Shown here: one piece after another, positions 21,701 through 35,100 of the stretch | How the letters are laid out: each line of letters opens with the position of its first letter | Numbering within the stretch: the stretch's first letter is position 1 | Source of the DNA: Hydractinia symbiolongicarpus | Lineage: Eukaryota > Cnidaria > Hydrozoa > Anthoathecata > Hydractiniidae | Assembly (NCBI RefSeq): GCF_029227915.1 | Contig: NC_079885.1 | Span: forward strand, 7,130,001-7,194,000 | Length of the DNA stretch: 64,000 bases | Direction: 5' to 3' | Notes under the pieces: model-generated | Told to the model about the DNA's origin: nothing | The model's database searches: none | The model's input: the letters and a program-made list of their open reading frames with translations, nothing else | Translations under genes and position numbers: made by a program

Positions 21701-24700
21701 CCAATGGAAATTTTTGAGTTTTAACAAATTGCAAAAGCTGATATTAGTTCAGCTTTTGAGTCTAGTTGAAGGATCATGGACAATAATTATGAACAAGATT
21801 TCCCTCGCTTTTTCCAAATTGATCATCAATCTTTTTTTTTTATTTGGAAAACGTTTTTTATTTGGAAATTATCTTTCTACAACATAGTTAATAGCTCATC
21901 TCTACCTTTTTTAGGACGTGGAGGATCATGCAGTTCTTTTATGCTCACTTCTGCTTGGTTTTGGTATGAATGCATATGTTTGTATAGGTACGAAAACAAA
22001 AGGTACTGCGCATGCCTGGGTTGTTACGATTGCTCCGGATGATTCTGTTTTGTTTTGGGAAAGTCTAACAGCTCAAAGGTAGTTTTATTATCAAATCAAG
22101 CTTGTTTAAAATTTATCTTATAAGATGGCTGTGACACTAAAATTCCCTATGTGATATGTGACTTTGATTAAACTTATTTCACAAGTTCATTGAGTGTTCA
22201 TTTAAACGAATTGTGTGAAAGAGGTATTATACAAGTGTGTGAAGGTGTTTATTCAAGAGACTGCAGAATTTTGTATTAGAGGTGTTATACAAGTGTATTA
22301 ATGTATAACTGTCAAACATGTCTAGCAGAAAAATCTGTCTAATGAAGCGGCTCTTTAAAAAGGATCCACTATAACAAGGTTTTTTGCTATCTATATTATA
22401 ATGCCCATCCGTCCGTCTGTCTGTCACGCAAAATGGTAGCTTAGCTGCGCAATAGCGAGAAGCACCCAATGCGGTATAAAAAGAACGGGCGAACCCGTGG
22501 ATTTTCCACGGGCTAACGACTAGTGTATTAATATTACATCAAGAAATAAGATAAGTAATTGCGACAGGGAGTAACGAGTCAAAGTCATTCTTCCTAAAGC
22601 ACGTGATCTAAATCTTTTGCGAGTTGCAACAATACTTCAATGATATTTAATTTTATTACGTAATACGTATTTGAACTACTTCAACATTTTTCAAGTATAG
22701 TTCTTACAGTAGATGTTATTGTTCTGTCCAATCTTGGAACGCGCCCCATCTTAAGACTGGCCAGGCCAATCTTCCGACAGTGACAAATTGGTGGCCAGTC
22801 TTAAGACTGGACTGCCCAATCTATGGACGTACATGCCCAATCTTAGAACAATTGTGGAAGACAAACAGAACAATAAAATTTTTAAAATTTACCTCTTAAT
22901 AGGAACTTTAAATTGAAACTTTTCTTGGAAAATCAAAAGGCCAAAAATTTATATATACCATGTATTTTATGTATAAAAAATTGAAACTACTCAACCATAT
23001 TAGCATAGTCTATTAGCTAGCTGGCTACAGCTCGCTAGCTGGTTAAACATCCAATGAAATTAACAGCTAGCTAACTATTAATATGGTTAAATACGATTTT
23101 TCTGATTCTTCATAAATATAAACATTTTATTTTTAAAATTTAGCCACTACTCTACAAGCTGTATATAAATGCTAAATGTATAACACGTGCTCTACCAGCT
23201 ACCTATAGCTAGCTAGCAACGATTTTCACTCTACTGTGTCCAAAAACTGGCCGGGTCAATTCAACAGTACCTAAAATATAATGTTTTAATGTGCCTGAGA
23301 ATGTTTGTTGGGACTTGTAAAAAACAGAGCTCGTGTGGTACATCCCTTCTTTAAAATCTAAAAGGCGCCAAAGATGGGCCTAACATGGTCTTTTGCCCAA
23401 TCTTGTGACGCCCTGCCCAGTCTTAAGACTGGCCGGCCAGTCTTAAGACTGGGCAATTTTATGTCCAAAGATTGGGCAGAACATTATCATGCTCATAAAA
23501 ATATAAATCCATGAAATGATTTTTACCAATTCGATTGAGAATGAGAAAATGCAAAATAGAGTGACTGTGCTTCAAAGAAAATCATTCAGATCGTGTCGTT
23601 TAACTGGGCAAAGATTGCTTTTTATGTTAAATTTTCCAAACCGTATGCATGCAAAAGTGATTGACAAGGGGATAAATAGTTGAGTAGAACTTCGTTGGAA
23701 AGTACCAATGTGCACACTTTTTATAGAGATATTCATGCGTTACGCTGATTGGAGCATTTCTAAATATAACTGAGAACATAAATGCTAAAAAAGGAAAAAT
23801 GTGTGGAATAGTTTAACTGTTCAAAATAGTTTCATATCTCATGAATTGTATTCTTTTCAGATTTGTTGTCCACTATAGTCTGTTTAGTTTGAAAGAAAAT
23901 GTTCACGCGATTTTGAGAAATGTTTTTACAATAAGACTGTCTGTTGCATAGAGGTTTATTAAATAGACTTTCATCCATAGTTCAGTCTTTTCCTAAATAA
24001 GTGATACCTATTACCAGGTGTTTGCTATATATCATTTCGCTATAGCCAGGTTAGACTTTATATTTGGAATTATTTTTTTTTAATTTTTTTCCTCCTTTTT
24101 GGGTGGGAAATTTTAATGAGCCCGGCGTTTCTTCTAGGTATCCGCACCGCGCAATAGACCCAAACGACCCGCCTGGTGTTCCGCAACCGAAACCTGATTA
24201 TCAATATCGTACTGTTGGCTGCATATTTAATCATCAGTTTTTTTACGCAAACTCACAGGTTAGCTTTATTAAAATCAGTTCTTTTGTGTGGTATATATCA
24301 AACTTGGCCTTTAATTTAAACTCACTGGATAAAATTGCCAAATTTCACCAATATATTTCAAAGTTACCCGAAATTAGACCGGTTCTTACATAAACGCTCC
24401 TCTCGAATAAATTTTCTCTCCCCTTGAATCGGACATGCTTTTTAGCAAACATAACTTTTGGTTAAGTATTGAAATTTTTTAATTTTAAAAGAAATTAAAA
24501 AAAAAATAACTTGTGTATTGCAGCTAGTTGTTTTATTTGGCATTCGCCGTTCGCCGTTCAACAAATCAGCATATTGACAGCAAAAGTGTTGATTACAAGG
24601 AAATTAATATGTAGTCTAGATATATATAGCTGCGTTTAATTACCAAAAAAACGAAAAATAACCATGCAACAACCTAATTTTTTATTTTTTAGCAAACTAG

Positions 24701-27700
24701 TTGTTGGAAATATCCACGGGTTTGCCCTATATATATATTTCCTATATATTCCTTTTATCAGCTATTTACTACATCCTTAGAACAAAGTAGAAATCCGGCT
24801 AACGTTTTGAACAAAGTACGACTATCAGTATGGATCTGAAGTCATTAAACCCTTCGTTATAAACTAAATAAGGATTTCAAATAAAAGGGCTGTCTGGTAT
24901 GTTTCGAATGGGCCGAAAATTAAACCCTTTCGAATATCTTAAATCGACTGGTAGCCTAGTAGTATAGAGATCGCTTCCACTGCGGAAGGTCTTTGGTTCA
25001 AACCTCTGGTCGAGTGATGCCATTGACAATAAAAGTGTGAATCTCTCCTTATTGCTTAGCGTTCAGCATGAGATTAGGATTAATATTTAGGCTGTGGTCT
25101 AGTTGAACGTTTGAGATTGCTGTGTTCGCATGACTTTTGTATTTAAAATGGCAGCTTTAAATGCACCAGGACCCTCCGCAGCACCCTCGTTGATAGCAGT
25201 ACCAATAGAAACTGAAGAGGCTACCCTGGGTAAACAATTTCAATAGTAATATTTACAATATTGGTCAAAATGTCTTGTTTTATTTTAAATTTTCAGCCCA
25301 CCGATGGAGTGCACGTGTGTTCATTCAACGTCCACAATGAATCACAGTGGAAGAGTATGAGTACGGATGCAATCAAGTCAGTTTGTGGCCCAGGTTTGGT
25401 GGTAAGTATTTTTGCTGTGGAAATTCGCTGATCGAAAAATGCGGCAAAAATAGCGGCGGGTATAAAAACATCTTCAGTAAAAACAAAATTATTTTTTTTC
25501 TTACGAGGCAAATTATTGTTCCTTCGCATTCGCAAAGAGCGTCTCGCGTAAAGATTTGATACTTCATCAAGAAAAATTTCTTGGGCGAAACTTTCGTTGC
25601 TAGCTATTTATTTCGTCAGTAGTGTGTAAGATTGCAATTTTTCGCCTTTTATTTATTATTTTTGATTTCCGTTACTTATAAAAAACGGGGAAATTTTTTT
25701 GTCTATGGTTTAATATTTTTATCAGGAAGACTTAAAAATCGAAAATATAGATTTTGCCCCTTATTTTTACACGCAATTACCGATAAGAAATTTAATACGG
25801 CTATAGAAAAGTACTCGAGCGTTTGCCATTTTGTAGTCTTAAACAAAATTCTGATGTTACTGTTTTTATCAGCCGACTCCAGTATCTTTGGTCCATCTTG
25901 TGCCATCTGCTGTTGATCCAATAGTGACCAGCAATGAAATAGAAAACGAACTCAGAGCACTTGTATATGATTACAGGACGGTGAGTTGTCTTTTTTTGTG
26001 CTAAAGTTTGACTACTTTAGTCTTTCAAACACGTGGACTTGAGGTTCTCATACCAAAGCAATCGATATTACGCAATATTTTGGAATACGCTATTAGCCGT
26101 ACTGTTTGTTTCAAAAGTCAAAATCATTTAAAAAATAAGAGCTTTTATTAACCAATTATTTTGTTTGGATTGCTACTATTTTAGTTTAAGACTACTTCTT
26201 GAACTCACGGCTGTGCTGAGCTCACTAAGTTGTGCTAGACGATTGAAATGGACTTTACCTTTTTAGGTATAATATTTAGATGCTCTCTATACGTGCACAT
26301 TCTTTAATCTCCAACACTATTGTATTAACGCTCTCTGCTGAACTTTACGCCTGAGAAAATTAATTTTCGCTAGAACAGAATTAGTTACGAGAACAAATTT
26401 TCGTGTATATTTCACGAGAAGTTTGACGAGAAGTTTGACGACATTTTTCTCTCAATTTTTACTGTTGTTAGGAGATTATACAATAATATAATATAATAAT
26501 ATCATAAAATAAGACTGCTAAATTCACATACATTATATAAGTGCTATGCATCTCAAATTTTCGCAAGAAGTAATTTTTGCGTAGTTCACAAAATCACGAA
26601 TTTGGACATATTTAATTTGCGCGAAAATTAATTCCATGAGGGTAAACCACTGATTTGTTTATTTAATTTTCGTAAACGCTTTCTTCAGGACTTAGGCTTG
26701 TTAACAACATGGGATGACGAACTTAGTTATTTATTATCGCCAGCACTGGCTGCCTACGAGTTTGAGCATTCCAATGGTGTTTGTGTTGGAAACGATGACT
26801 TTCAACATGCGATACGTCGAAACGTTCCCGATGGACATACGTTCAAAGGATTTCCGATTCAATTTATACACACTAATACGAGAAGAGCGTTCGCAACATG
26901 CCTTAGGTAATGGTCATTCGAAGTTGCTGAATTTTTTGGATAAAATAGCTAGCCGGCATTTTTTTATCTACGTAAAAAATTTTTTAACGTCTTTACGTAT
27001 GCGCTTTATTATCTAAGAACCTATTTATAGTTAAACTAGTACTAACCTTTTAAATTTAAGAAAATTTTGATCTTAGATTTTTTTTTATAATTTTCGCACA
27101 AGAAGCTATCCAACATGCATTTTTAAAATATTTCTTTCTCCAAACTTTCTCCAAAATATCAAAATTACATGCAGAAATTAAAATCGTTGAAAATGTCGAT
27201 TATAAAGGACATTTACTGTATTGTTAATGAGATTATTAATGAGAAAAGGATCAAATTTGAATTTGCAATTTAGGCCTAACTGCACAATTAATTTCGAACA
27301 TTAAAATGACGGTGATATTTAAACTTGAAAATTGACCTCTCACCTGGTTTCTTATAGAAAACTATATCAAACGTTTCAAGATTTGTTTGTACATTATGCA
27401 AGCTTGGTCAAGATATGTTGAGACAAGACAGTTAATTTCGAAGTCGCCACTACAATTAATTTCTATATCAGATTAAATCATTTAATTGTTGCTGACGTCA
27501 GCATCGCTATTTTCCAGAATTTCGGAGCCTTTAGGGCCCCGACGTGGGGAATTTCGGTGCGTGAGCGTGCTAGAGAATGCGACTAGCAAATTTTAGACGT
27601 TGTCTGTCTTACATGTGTGCAAAAGTAGCGACTTTGCAGCCCGCCGCGTGCAGAGCATTTACCGTTTGACGCTTTTTTGTTAATACTCTTGTTCCAGATT

Positions 27701-28064
27701 GTAGGGAAAAAAATTCACCTCCCCCCTTCTATATGTCGGCCCTGTATTTTCTGTTTGCATTCCGAACAAACACCAGCCTTCACAATACAGTGGACTCGCT
27801 AGGTTGGTCGAGATGGACAAAGGGCCAGTTATAGAGACAGCGAGGAACCATAATACTTATTCGAGAAAGGGGGAATAGATTTACGGCGCTTGTTAAATCA
27901 TTTAACTTTACTTTTTATTCTTCAGGTCAGCCTTGTGCGAAGAAATCATATGTTGCAGAGGTGACCAAGTAAAGTTAGCTGTCCGTGTTCGATTATTTCC
28001 GTATCCTGAAAGCACCTGTGCCGTTTGGGTCATGTTCGCAGTAAAATATAAATCGGTGTTGTAG
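18750..28064 (+). CDS. CEP76: CEP76, centrosomal protein of 76 kDa
   Basis: A complete gene of 11 exons: 18750-19038, 19136-19327, 20008-20294, 20711-20958, 21434-21533, 21915-22078, 24138-24258, 25297-25401, 25873-25980, 26689-26906 and 27926-28064. The join is 1971 nt, giving 656 aa (human is about 659). All junctions are GT-AG with matching phases. The N-terminal helical region starts MSLPPEK, as in vertebrates. It is followed by the C2-like domain (exons 2-4, including LEWRG and VGPESKVPIG), the WWREYLQIR and KPLRAGRLLDTPRQAAR blocks, a transglutaminase-like domain (exons 5-7) and a conserved C-terminus ending KYKSVL. In vertebrates CEP76 sits at centrioles, binds CP110 and limits centriole reduplication. 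Residue 374 is Val (GDVEDHA) where I recall Cys in human CEP76. The transglutaminase-like fold is thought non-catalytic, so this may be neutral. Confidence 0.96.
22390..22523 (+). mobile_element. Mini-Helitron (non-autonomous), copy 1
   Basis: A 134-bp element in CEP76 intron 6. It starts TCTATATTATAAT and ends with a CCGTGG...CCACGG hairpin followed by GCTAACGACTAG. It is inserted exactly between A (22389) and T (22524) with no duplication. A TC start, subterminal hairpin, CTAG end and A/T insertion are the Helitron hallmarks. A diverged copy lies at 33.2 kb. Confidence 0.8.
22725..23478. mobile_element. TIR element rich in CAGTCTTAAGACTGG palindromes
   Basis: Inverted ends: left GTTCTGTCCAATCTTGGA, right on the minus strand GTTCTGCCCAATCTTTGGA. 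The palindrome CCAGTCTTAAGACTGG or a close variant occurs near 22748 and 22796 and twice at 23415-23454. Repeated TGCCCAATCTT steps also occur. It lies in CEP76 intron 6 and has no coding capacity. Target duplications are not clear. Confidence 0.7.
23415..23454. repeat. Perfect 40-bp palindrome
   Basis: The 20 bases at 23415-23434 (GCCCAGTCTTAAGACTGGCC) are followed immediately by their exact reverse complement at 23435-23454, with no spacer. Each half is itself nearly palindromic (CAGTCTTAAGACTG). Confidence 0.9.
24950..25100 (+). mobile_element. tRNA-derived SINE in CEP76 intron 7
   Basis: A tRNA-like head GGTAGCCTAGTAGTATAGAG (A-box region) is followed by a B box GGTTCAAACCTC at 24995-25006, ending near GAGTGATGCC. 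The sequence differs from the 9.5-kb family. The 3' boundary is uncertain. It is not a functional tRNA, since the stems do not pair well. Confidence 0.55.
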
Positions 28065-29188
28065 TAACTTGGTGATATTAACCTTCGGTAGTAACCTGAT
28101 AAAGAAAGAAGGAAAGTTTAATTGCCATTAAGCAGTTATTCTATTTACAAAGGAGTGTAGTGATTATTAGATTGTACCATCATGGCGGTATTTATTTTTC
28201 CGGTTTGCCCCTCTAATCTGTGCATATGAGTTTGCACTTTTTGAATTAGCTGAATTCTTTTATGCGAAATTTCAGTTTTTGACCAGGTTTACCGGGAATA
28301 ATTTTCCGTGAAAATTTCTGCCCTCAGAATATTTAAATCAAATTCTTGGGTACGTTTTTGAAGAACTAGAATGTATTATTTTGTCTATATTTATCGAATT
28401 TATAATTTTAAAATATTTAGGCAGAAAATTAAAATTCACACTTATTAAATTCGTCTTTTTTTGTCAAACCTTGGAGGAAAGAAAACAAGGTCTAAATGGG
28501 GAATATTCACGAAGCGAATTGAACGGCGAATTGTATTTGAGCATGAGCATTTTTGTTTGTTATGATTTTGCATCGAAGTATTCGCTTCGCTGAAAAGTAG
28601 AAACAATTCCTACTTTTTCGCGGCTAAAGGTTTCGCTGCTAGTTTTAAACCAATCAGAACGCGGTTAACCAATGTAAACAATGAATTTGGCGTCTAATTT
28701 ACTTTGTCGTGAAAATTAAAAAGCGAATTCGCCGTTAATTCGCTTCGTGAAAATCCCCCTAACGCATAAATTAGGGCGAGTGCAAATTCTGCAAAATATA
28801 TTTGATAATAATCTCTGAGAAGGAGTGTTTGTAAAAATTACAGTCGTACTAGCGTCCGCCATGTTAATTCATGTTTTTTTTCAACGTCTTGCTGTAGCTT
28901 TTTGTTCAAACCAATCAGAGCTACTGAATGACCTATGCCAGCCACTTCAAGCTTGTCCGCAACATAGTTCGCGGAAATACTGGGAAAGTACATTCGCTCG
29001 TGGTTATTGAATCTGAGCAAAATAGTTAGCGATTTTTGTACCGTTGTTACAAATCTATAAAGAAAGTTGTTATTACAATACAGAAAGTACTCTGAAGTTA
29101 TATCAAGACGTTTTAAAACAAGTTACCTTTTCAAATGTGAATATAGGCAGCTAGCCAGCTGCATTTTGAAGACAAAAAGTCTTCTATC
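28065..29188. other. Intergenic between CEP76 and the ZCCHC14-like gene
   Basis: CEP76 3' flank, a MITE at 28498-28759, and the promoter/5'UTR region of the next gene. The frame at 28825-29010 (61 aa) has no recognisable features. Confidence 0.5.
28498..28759. mobile_element. MITE with ~35-bp inverted ends
   Basis: The left end reads GGGGAATATTCACGAAGCGA, then ATTGAACGGCGAATT. The right end on the minus strand reads GGGGATTTTCACGAAGCGAA, then TTAACGGCGAATT. The element is about 262 bp. CTAA occurs just outside each end, so a TAA duplication as in PIF/Harbinger elements is possible but not exact. Confidence 0.75.
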
Positions 29189-32100
29189 ATGATAAGTCAG
29201 GAAGAAGTTTTTATTTGGTTTAAGGACCTTGAGGGACACTCGCGAATTGAACTAATGTGTGCTTTACTTGACAGCTGTTTGCCTTTGGAATTACGATTCC
29301 TAGGAACATACTTGGAATATGCTGCTGGGAAGCATTATACGCATCTTCAAAAATGGGAAAAAGATGCAAATGTTTCTTCTTCATTATTTTCTGCTACTAA
29401 TTTATCGGACACAAAAATACGAAGACGGTTATGCATATTCCTAGCATTACTTCACTCCCATAATAGAGAAGTTGCAATTAAATTGTTTGGAATCTTAAGC
29501 ATGTATGAATGTTTTGCTACTTTTGATAACTCTGAGAATACTGGACCAATTGGTGATAATAATAATGCTAATTCAGCTAATAGTGATTTTGACTGGTCTG
29601 AGATAACCTCTAGAAATGAAATGAGGTTACTTTTAACCATGGCTTCTTTGCACCCAGCTTTTGATTTTGACCAACGTCGAAATTTAAGAAAAAAGATGGA
29701 AAAATTTAACAGCAAGTGCGAATCATATGAGTTTAGAAACGAAGAAATTGAGAGCCAAACTGATGTAAGTAACTTATTTCCATTAACAGTATCACTTCAG
29801 TAACAATTCTGTTCCACAATAATAAACCCTGAAAAAAGCCTGAAAATGTGTCAGTAAAGAATGAATCACAATTTTGTCAATTTATTATGGCAATAGAGGC
29901 AAAAAAGAACAGATGTTAATTTGTTGCCATAAAACAAACTTTATATTATAGACTCCCTTAAAATTTTCGCAACTCTTATTTTTATGCCTTCTATGTTCCA
30001 TGCTTCAAATTTCAATACCCATATTAAGTTTGGAATAGGTTTAACTTTGAATTTTCCCACAGATATATTTTATGATTTATTTTTAAATAAGAACACTTCA
30101 AAGCTGGTCTATAAAATGAAAAATGAAAAATGTACAATTCAAATTAGTTTATATTTTTTTATGTCACAATTAAAATGAAGATTTTTTTCTTTGGCATATA
30201 AATTTCTAAAAGAAATCCACATTAGCAATTGTTGTTGCCTAACACGGACTTTAAATATTAGGTGGTATATAGCTTAATTTTTAGACTTTCCAAATTTTCA
30301 CAGATTTGCATTATGATCACTTATGTATGCATGTTCATGCTACACTGTATTGTATTTTACTACAATTACAGTAGTAATTACCAAATAATTTTTTATGAAT
30401 TGAGAGATGTGAAAAATTAACAAACAAACAAACACCCTTCCATAATATGTTTGTTACATTTGTGCTTGCCATATTTTTTAAGTAGTATTTTTTTTTAAAA
30501 AAAAAAAAAGGTTTCTTAGGCTGTCTATGCATTTTTATCATTTTTTTGTTTTACAAGTTGTTACTACAAAATACATTTAATTACTAAGTGGATTAAATAT
30601 TAATGGATTTTAAATGCCAGCCATATTTTTGTTTCATTGAATTGATATCTATTGAGATTTCTACTTGAGATTAAGTTACTATGTTTGACACAGCAAGATG
30701 TTTTTTTGGTGGTTTTCAGGAATAAAGGGAAATTCAGGCAAAACCCAGGAGATTTTTTTTGGACAGAAATATATAATGCTTTTTAGATTCTTGAAGTGAA
30801 AAGTTCTATCCATGTGTAACTACACAAATGTTTTATTTTTATTTGTTTTTTTTATATATATTTATTATTACAAATATATATATATTTGTTTTAATGCATA
30901 TGAAATATTGTTTTCAAAACCTCTACTTAGTGTGAGGTAAATAACTTTGTATAACTGTATAAAAAGTTAGATACATTAAAATTAGATGCACAAAGATAGT
31001 GTGCAAAATGCGCATGGAATTAATTTAGTTTAATCGTATACTAACTTTAGTCTTTTGCACGAATATTGTGGTACATGTGGAAGTAAGAACATCTGTTCAC
31101 GAGGTGCTTTTAAGTGTGATGTGTTGGTCAAAGTGCTATTAATAGTACTTTTTTCCATGTGTGTGGATTCTCTACTTGCTATGTATTTGCATAGGACCAT
31201 GATTAATAAATTGTAACACTTGAGACAAAATAATGTGATTTAATTTATAATAATAATTACCGCAAAACTGGTTTAACAATAAAGCATGAGTGCATTGCAG
31301 CAATAGAGATTACATAAGTTACTTATTTATTTTGAGCACCCATTTGTTGATTGAAATTTCGAAGTTGTTAGAAGGCAATAATATTTGTGATATATATACA
31401 TCATACTTAGAAAAGATATATAGGCATTATTCTATTATTCTATTATCAAGAAAACTAGACATAATGAAATATTTTTAATGTACATTTACTGATTTTTAGA
31501 AAGTAACAAAAAATGCTTGCACTAGAACGATATTACACAATTCTAGAAAATCTGTTTTGTGTATGTCAATGTGAGGCTTTTTTGTTACGTTATTTAGACC
31601 AAAAAAATATAATATTTTAGATCATACTCAGGGAGTATAACATCAGCATAACATTAAATGTAATTCAAAATTAAAAAATTTTGATTCTACTTTACTTTTT
31701 ATGTCCATTTCCTTTTTTAGTATTGATACAATTTTAAGCCTAAGATTATTTATTAGTGCATTCTAATGGAGGGTCTTTAAGAGTCTTGTTGAGTCACACA
31801 TTTGTCTCTATATGTTTATTGGTTGTTTAATTTCGGATATACATTGTTTTTCTTTCCAGTCAAACATAAAAAGAATTTCTTGGAATTAGTGAAGTAATAC
31901 TCAGGTTGCTATGCAACGGCCTGCATTCTTTACAATCCTGTCTAAACATTATTTTTTGTTAGACATTCTTTCTCAATAAGACAGCTGTTACCACACAGTT
32001 GTGAAGAAATCATTTTAAGTATTCTGTTTCAGCAGGATTAATGCAACGTGGGAGTGCACTGTTTTTAAATCATGAATCATTTTTCAGTCTGCCTGTTTGT

Positions 32101-35100
32101 TTTATTAAGAGATACCCTTTGAAAAAAATTTATACCAAACTATTTCTGTCTTCACATAAAGCTTCTCTCCTGGCTGTAGTTAAATGGAAAGCAAGCACTT
32201 AGAAGAAATTTGTTTTATGATCAAGCTGCTATTGCCAAAGAAGTTGAAATTTAATGTAAAAGCGTAAACTAAAAAATACAGTAAAAAAATCAAAGTTTTA
32301 AGTCTGCCTAACTTTAGTAAAAAAAAAATTCCAAAAGCCTTAAATAAATTGATTCCTTTAATTTATAAACAAGCTGAAGTTATTTCCCTTGAAAAGGCTA
32401 GGGAATTAAATAAACCAAAAGGAGGAACATTTACTAAAACAGGGTGACCAAAATAAAGTTTTTCGCAAAATAAACATTATGCTAGAATTAAGACTACATT
32501 GAGAACAAGGCTATATATAAGATAAGATAACTATAAACATGTTACTTTAAAGTGGAGAAAGCAAAAATTACTAATAAAATAAGTGAGTGTGCTGACGTGT
32601 TTTAAAAAAGTGTGGAAATTGCACTATTTTAAGGTAATCAAACCACCAAAAATCTCCTAAATAATCAGAAAAAATAAAGACCTAACCTAAAATTTGGATC
32701 CAAACCACCCTGTTTTTGTAACATGCCATGACAGAGCTGAGGCATGCAAAATGTAGCACATCAAAATTAATTCAGGCCTGTGTGGAAGTGTGTGCGTGAG
32801 ATCGCATGCCATTCCTGACAATGCCTGATACCGCAAACAATGATTTAGTCTCTTTTTATATTAGACCCATGCACTTTGAACTTTTCAATGTTGACAACAG
32901 ACATATAGAAATTGGATCGTAGGCACAAAGTGCCCACAGTCGTTTTTTGACTGGACAAAACTTTTGTTTGGCATGTATTTGAAAGCCAAAATTTGTGACT
33001 TTTCCTAACTTTTATGGGGACTTGTAATGGTAAAAAAAGTTGTTAGAAATTTTTTATACTTTGCAGGGATATAACATTTTTTGGACAGCATTTTTTTTTT
33101 TTTAATTTAAAAAATGTGCTGACCTGTGTGCATGAGTATTGTAAGATATTAAATTAATTATCTATATTATAATACCTGTCTGTCACGCAAAATTGTACTG
33201 CAAGTAGCGAGACGCACGCAGTGGGATATTAAAACAATGGGCGAAACCATGGATTTTTCCACAGGCCAATGACTGGTATAATTATTTATTACAGTTTTCT
33301 TGTAAGTAGTAAAACATAAGTAGCAAAACAACGTTTCGGTTGAAATGCAAAATGCAAAAAAATAGTCTTCGCTAAAAAGTCTTTTATGCTACCTAGTCAT
33401 CCTAATTAATTTATATATTTCTTTTCCAAGAGAAGTCTTATGAATTTGTTCAGTAGATATTTCAGCTAAATAATGTATAATAAACCTTCGCACCTACTTC
33501 AAACTTACCAAACTGTTTTTTAAACTTGCACATAGGTGTTTAGATCTTCATACTTTTATTTTATTGTTGAACTTCTTCACAAATTTTGGCATTGCTCTGT
33601 ATTATTGATCACAGAGCATGTGGTAAAATTGCTTTAGTCTTAATTATGCTTAGCATTTTTTAAATCTCAGACTGGGTTATACTTGTGTTAAGCAATACAA
33701 ACAATATGTCAGTTTTACAGGCATTTTTTCTTTTTATCTGAATACCTATTGGAGCCTGAAAATTAGCAATGTAACATAACACATAAAAATTGTAAGTTAA
33801 TATACCCATGGATATATAAATGCATAACAAAGAAGTGTAACCAGTTTTCCCAGATTGCTTTTGCTTTAATTTATTGACATTTTCAGCCGCGTTATGCTCA
33901 TTATGTGAAAAGGTTCCAGTCAAGCAATTCCTGAGTTCTTACAAATTTTGCTTAATTATTTAGGCTGAAGTTATGAGGGATTCTTGCGAAACCTTGGCAA
34001 GTTCAAGTGCTTCAACTACAGAAGTTACATCTACTGTAACAACAGCATACAGTTCTGAGCAAGGTAAAGACTTTTTTGTGAAGACTTTTTTTTTTGCATT
34101 TTGCATTTCAACCGAAACGTGGTTTTGCTACCTATGGTTTTGCTACTTACAAGAAAACTGTCCAAATAATTATTTAGTCAACTATTTAAAAAAACATTTC
34201 TATCGTCGCTTTTCGATTTTAAACTTTTAAAATGCGATCTAAAAAAACATTTTTACCGCCGCTTTTCGTTTTTAAACTTTAAAAATGCGATCTAAAAAAC
34301 ATTTCTATCGCCGCTATTCGTTTTTAAACTTTTAAAATGCGATTTAAAAAAAACATTTCTATCGCTGCTTTTCATTTTTAAACTTTTAAAATGCTTTAAT
34401 TTAAAAAACACTTAATTACTGCAATTAACATTTTAAAAAGAGTTCGTGCAAAATAGATTGCTAAAATTGATCTTGCAACCTATTGTGATTAAAAAATCGA
34501 TTGCGTGGGGTCATTGTTTATCAGCGAGGCAATTATTTTCTTAAAAAACAGAAGCTATCGCAATGTTATTGTTCTGTGTAACTATTCATGTGAGTTTCGC
34601 GTCCGCGGTAGATTACATTCAGACTGTACTGTATTTACATATCAATACTTGCAGTCCCAATAACCTGTACATAAGTATTATTTGTGAGAAAACATTGTGG
34701 TTCAAGAATTGTTGCTATGCCTTTGCTCAGGATAAATCTGCTGTGTAAGATGATTTTTGTGATATTTTCCCACCTGTGTAAATGCTACAATTAACTGTAA
34801 CTTTTTTGCAAGTATTATTTACTATCACGCCAAGCAAATTGTTAAGCAATTGATTTAAAATGTGGCAACTTTAGGGTGCTTATTTAAAAGGAGGTGAAAA
34901 CTACAACAACAACTGCAATGCCATCTATTACAGCAAGACTGTACGACATTTGGAAGTTAGAGCTTGCGAACATATAGGTGTTTCCTCTCTGACTGGAAAA
35001 TCCTAGTGGTGTGCTAGAACATGTAATATACTGCAATAACATACCGAGTTTTGACAACTTTAGTATACTCTCCACCACATATATATATATATATATATAT

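Noticed and set aside
24950-25021. Possible tRNA gene
   Set aside because: A- and B-box-like motifs exist but acceptor and other stems do not pair; it is better explained as a SINE head.
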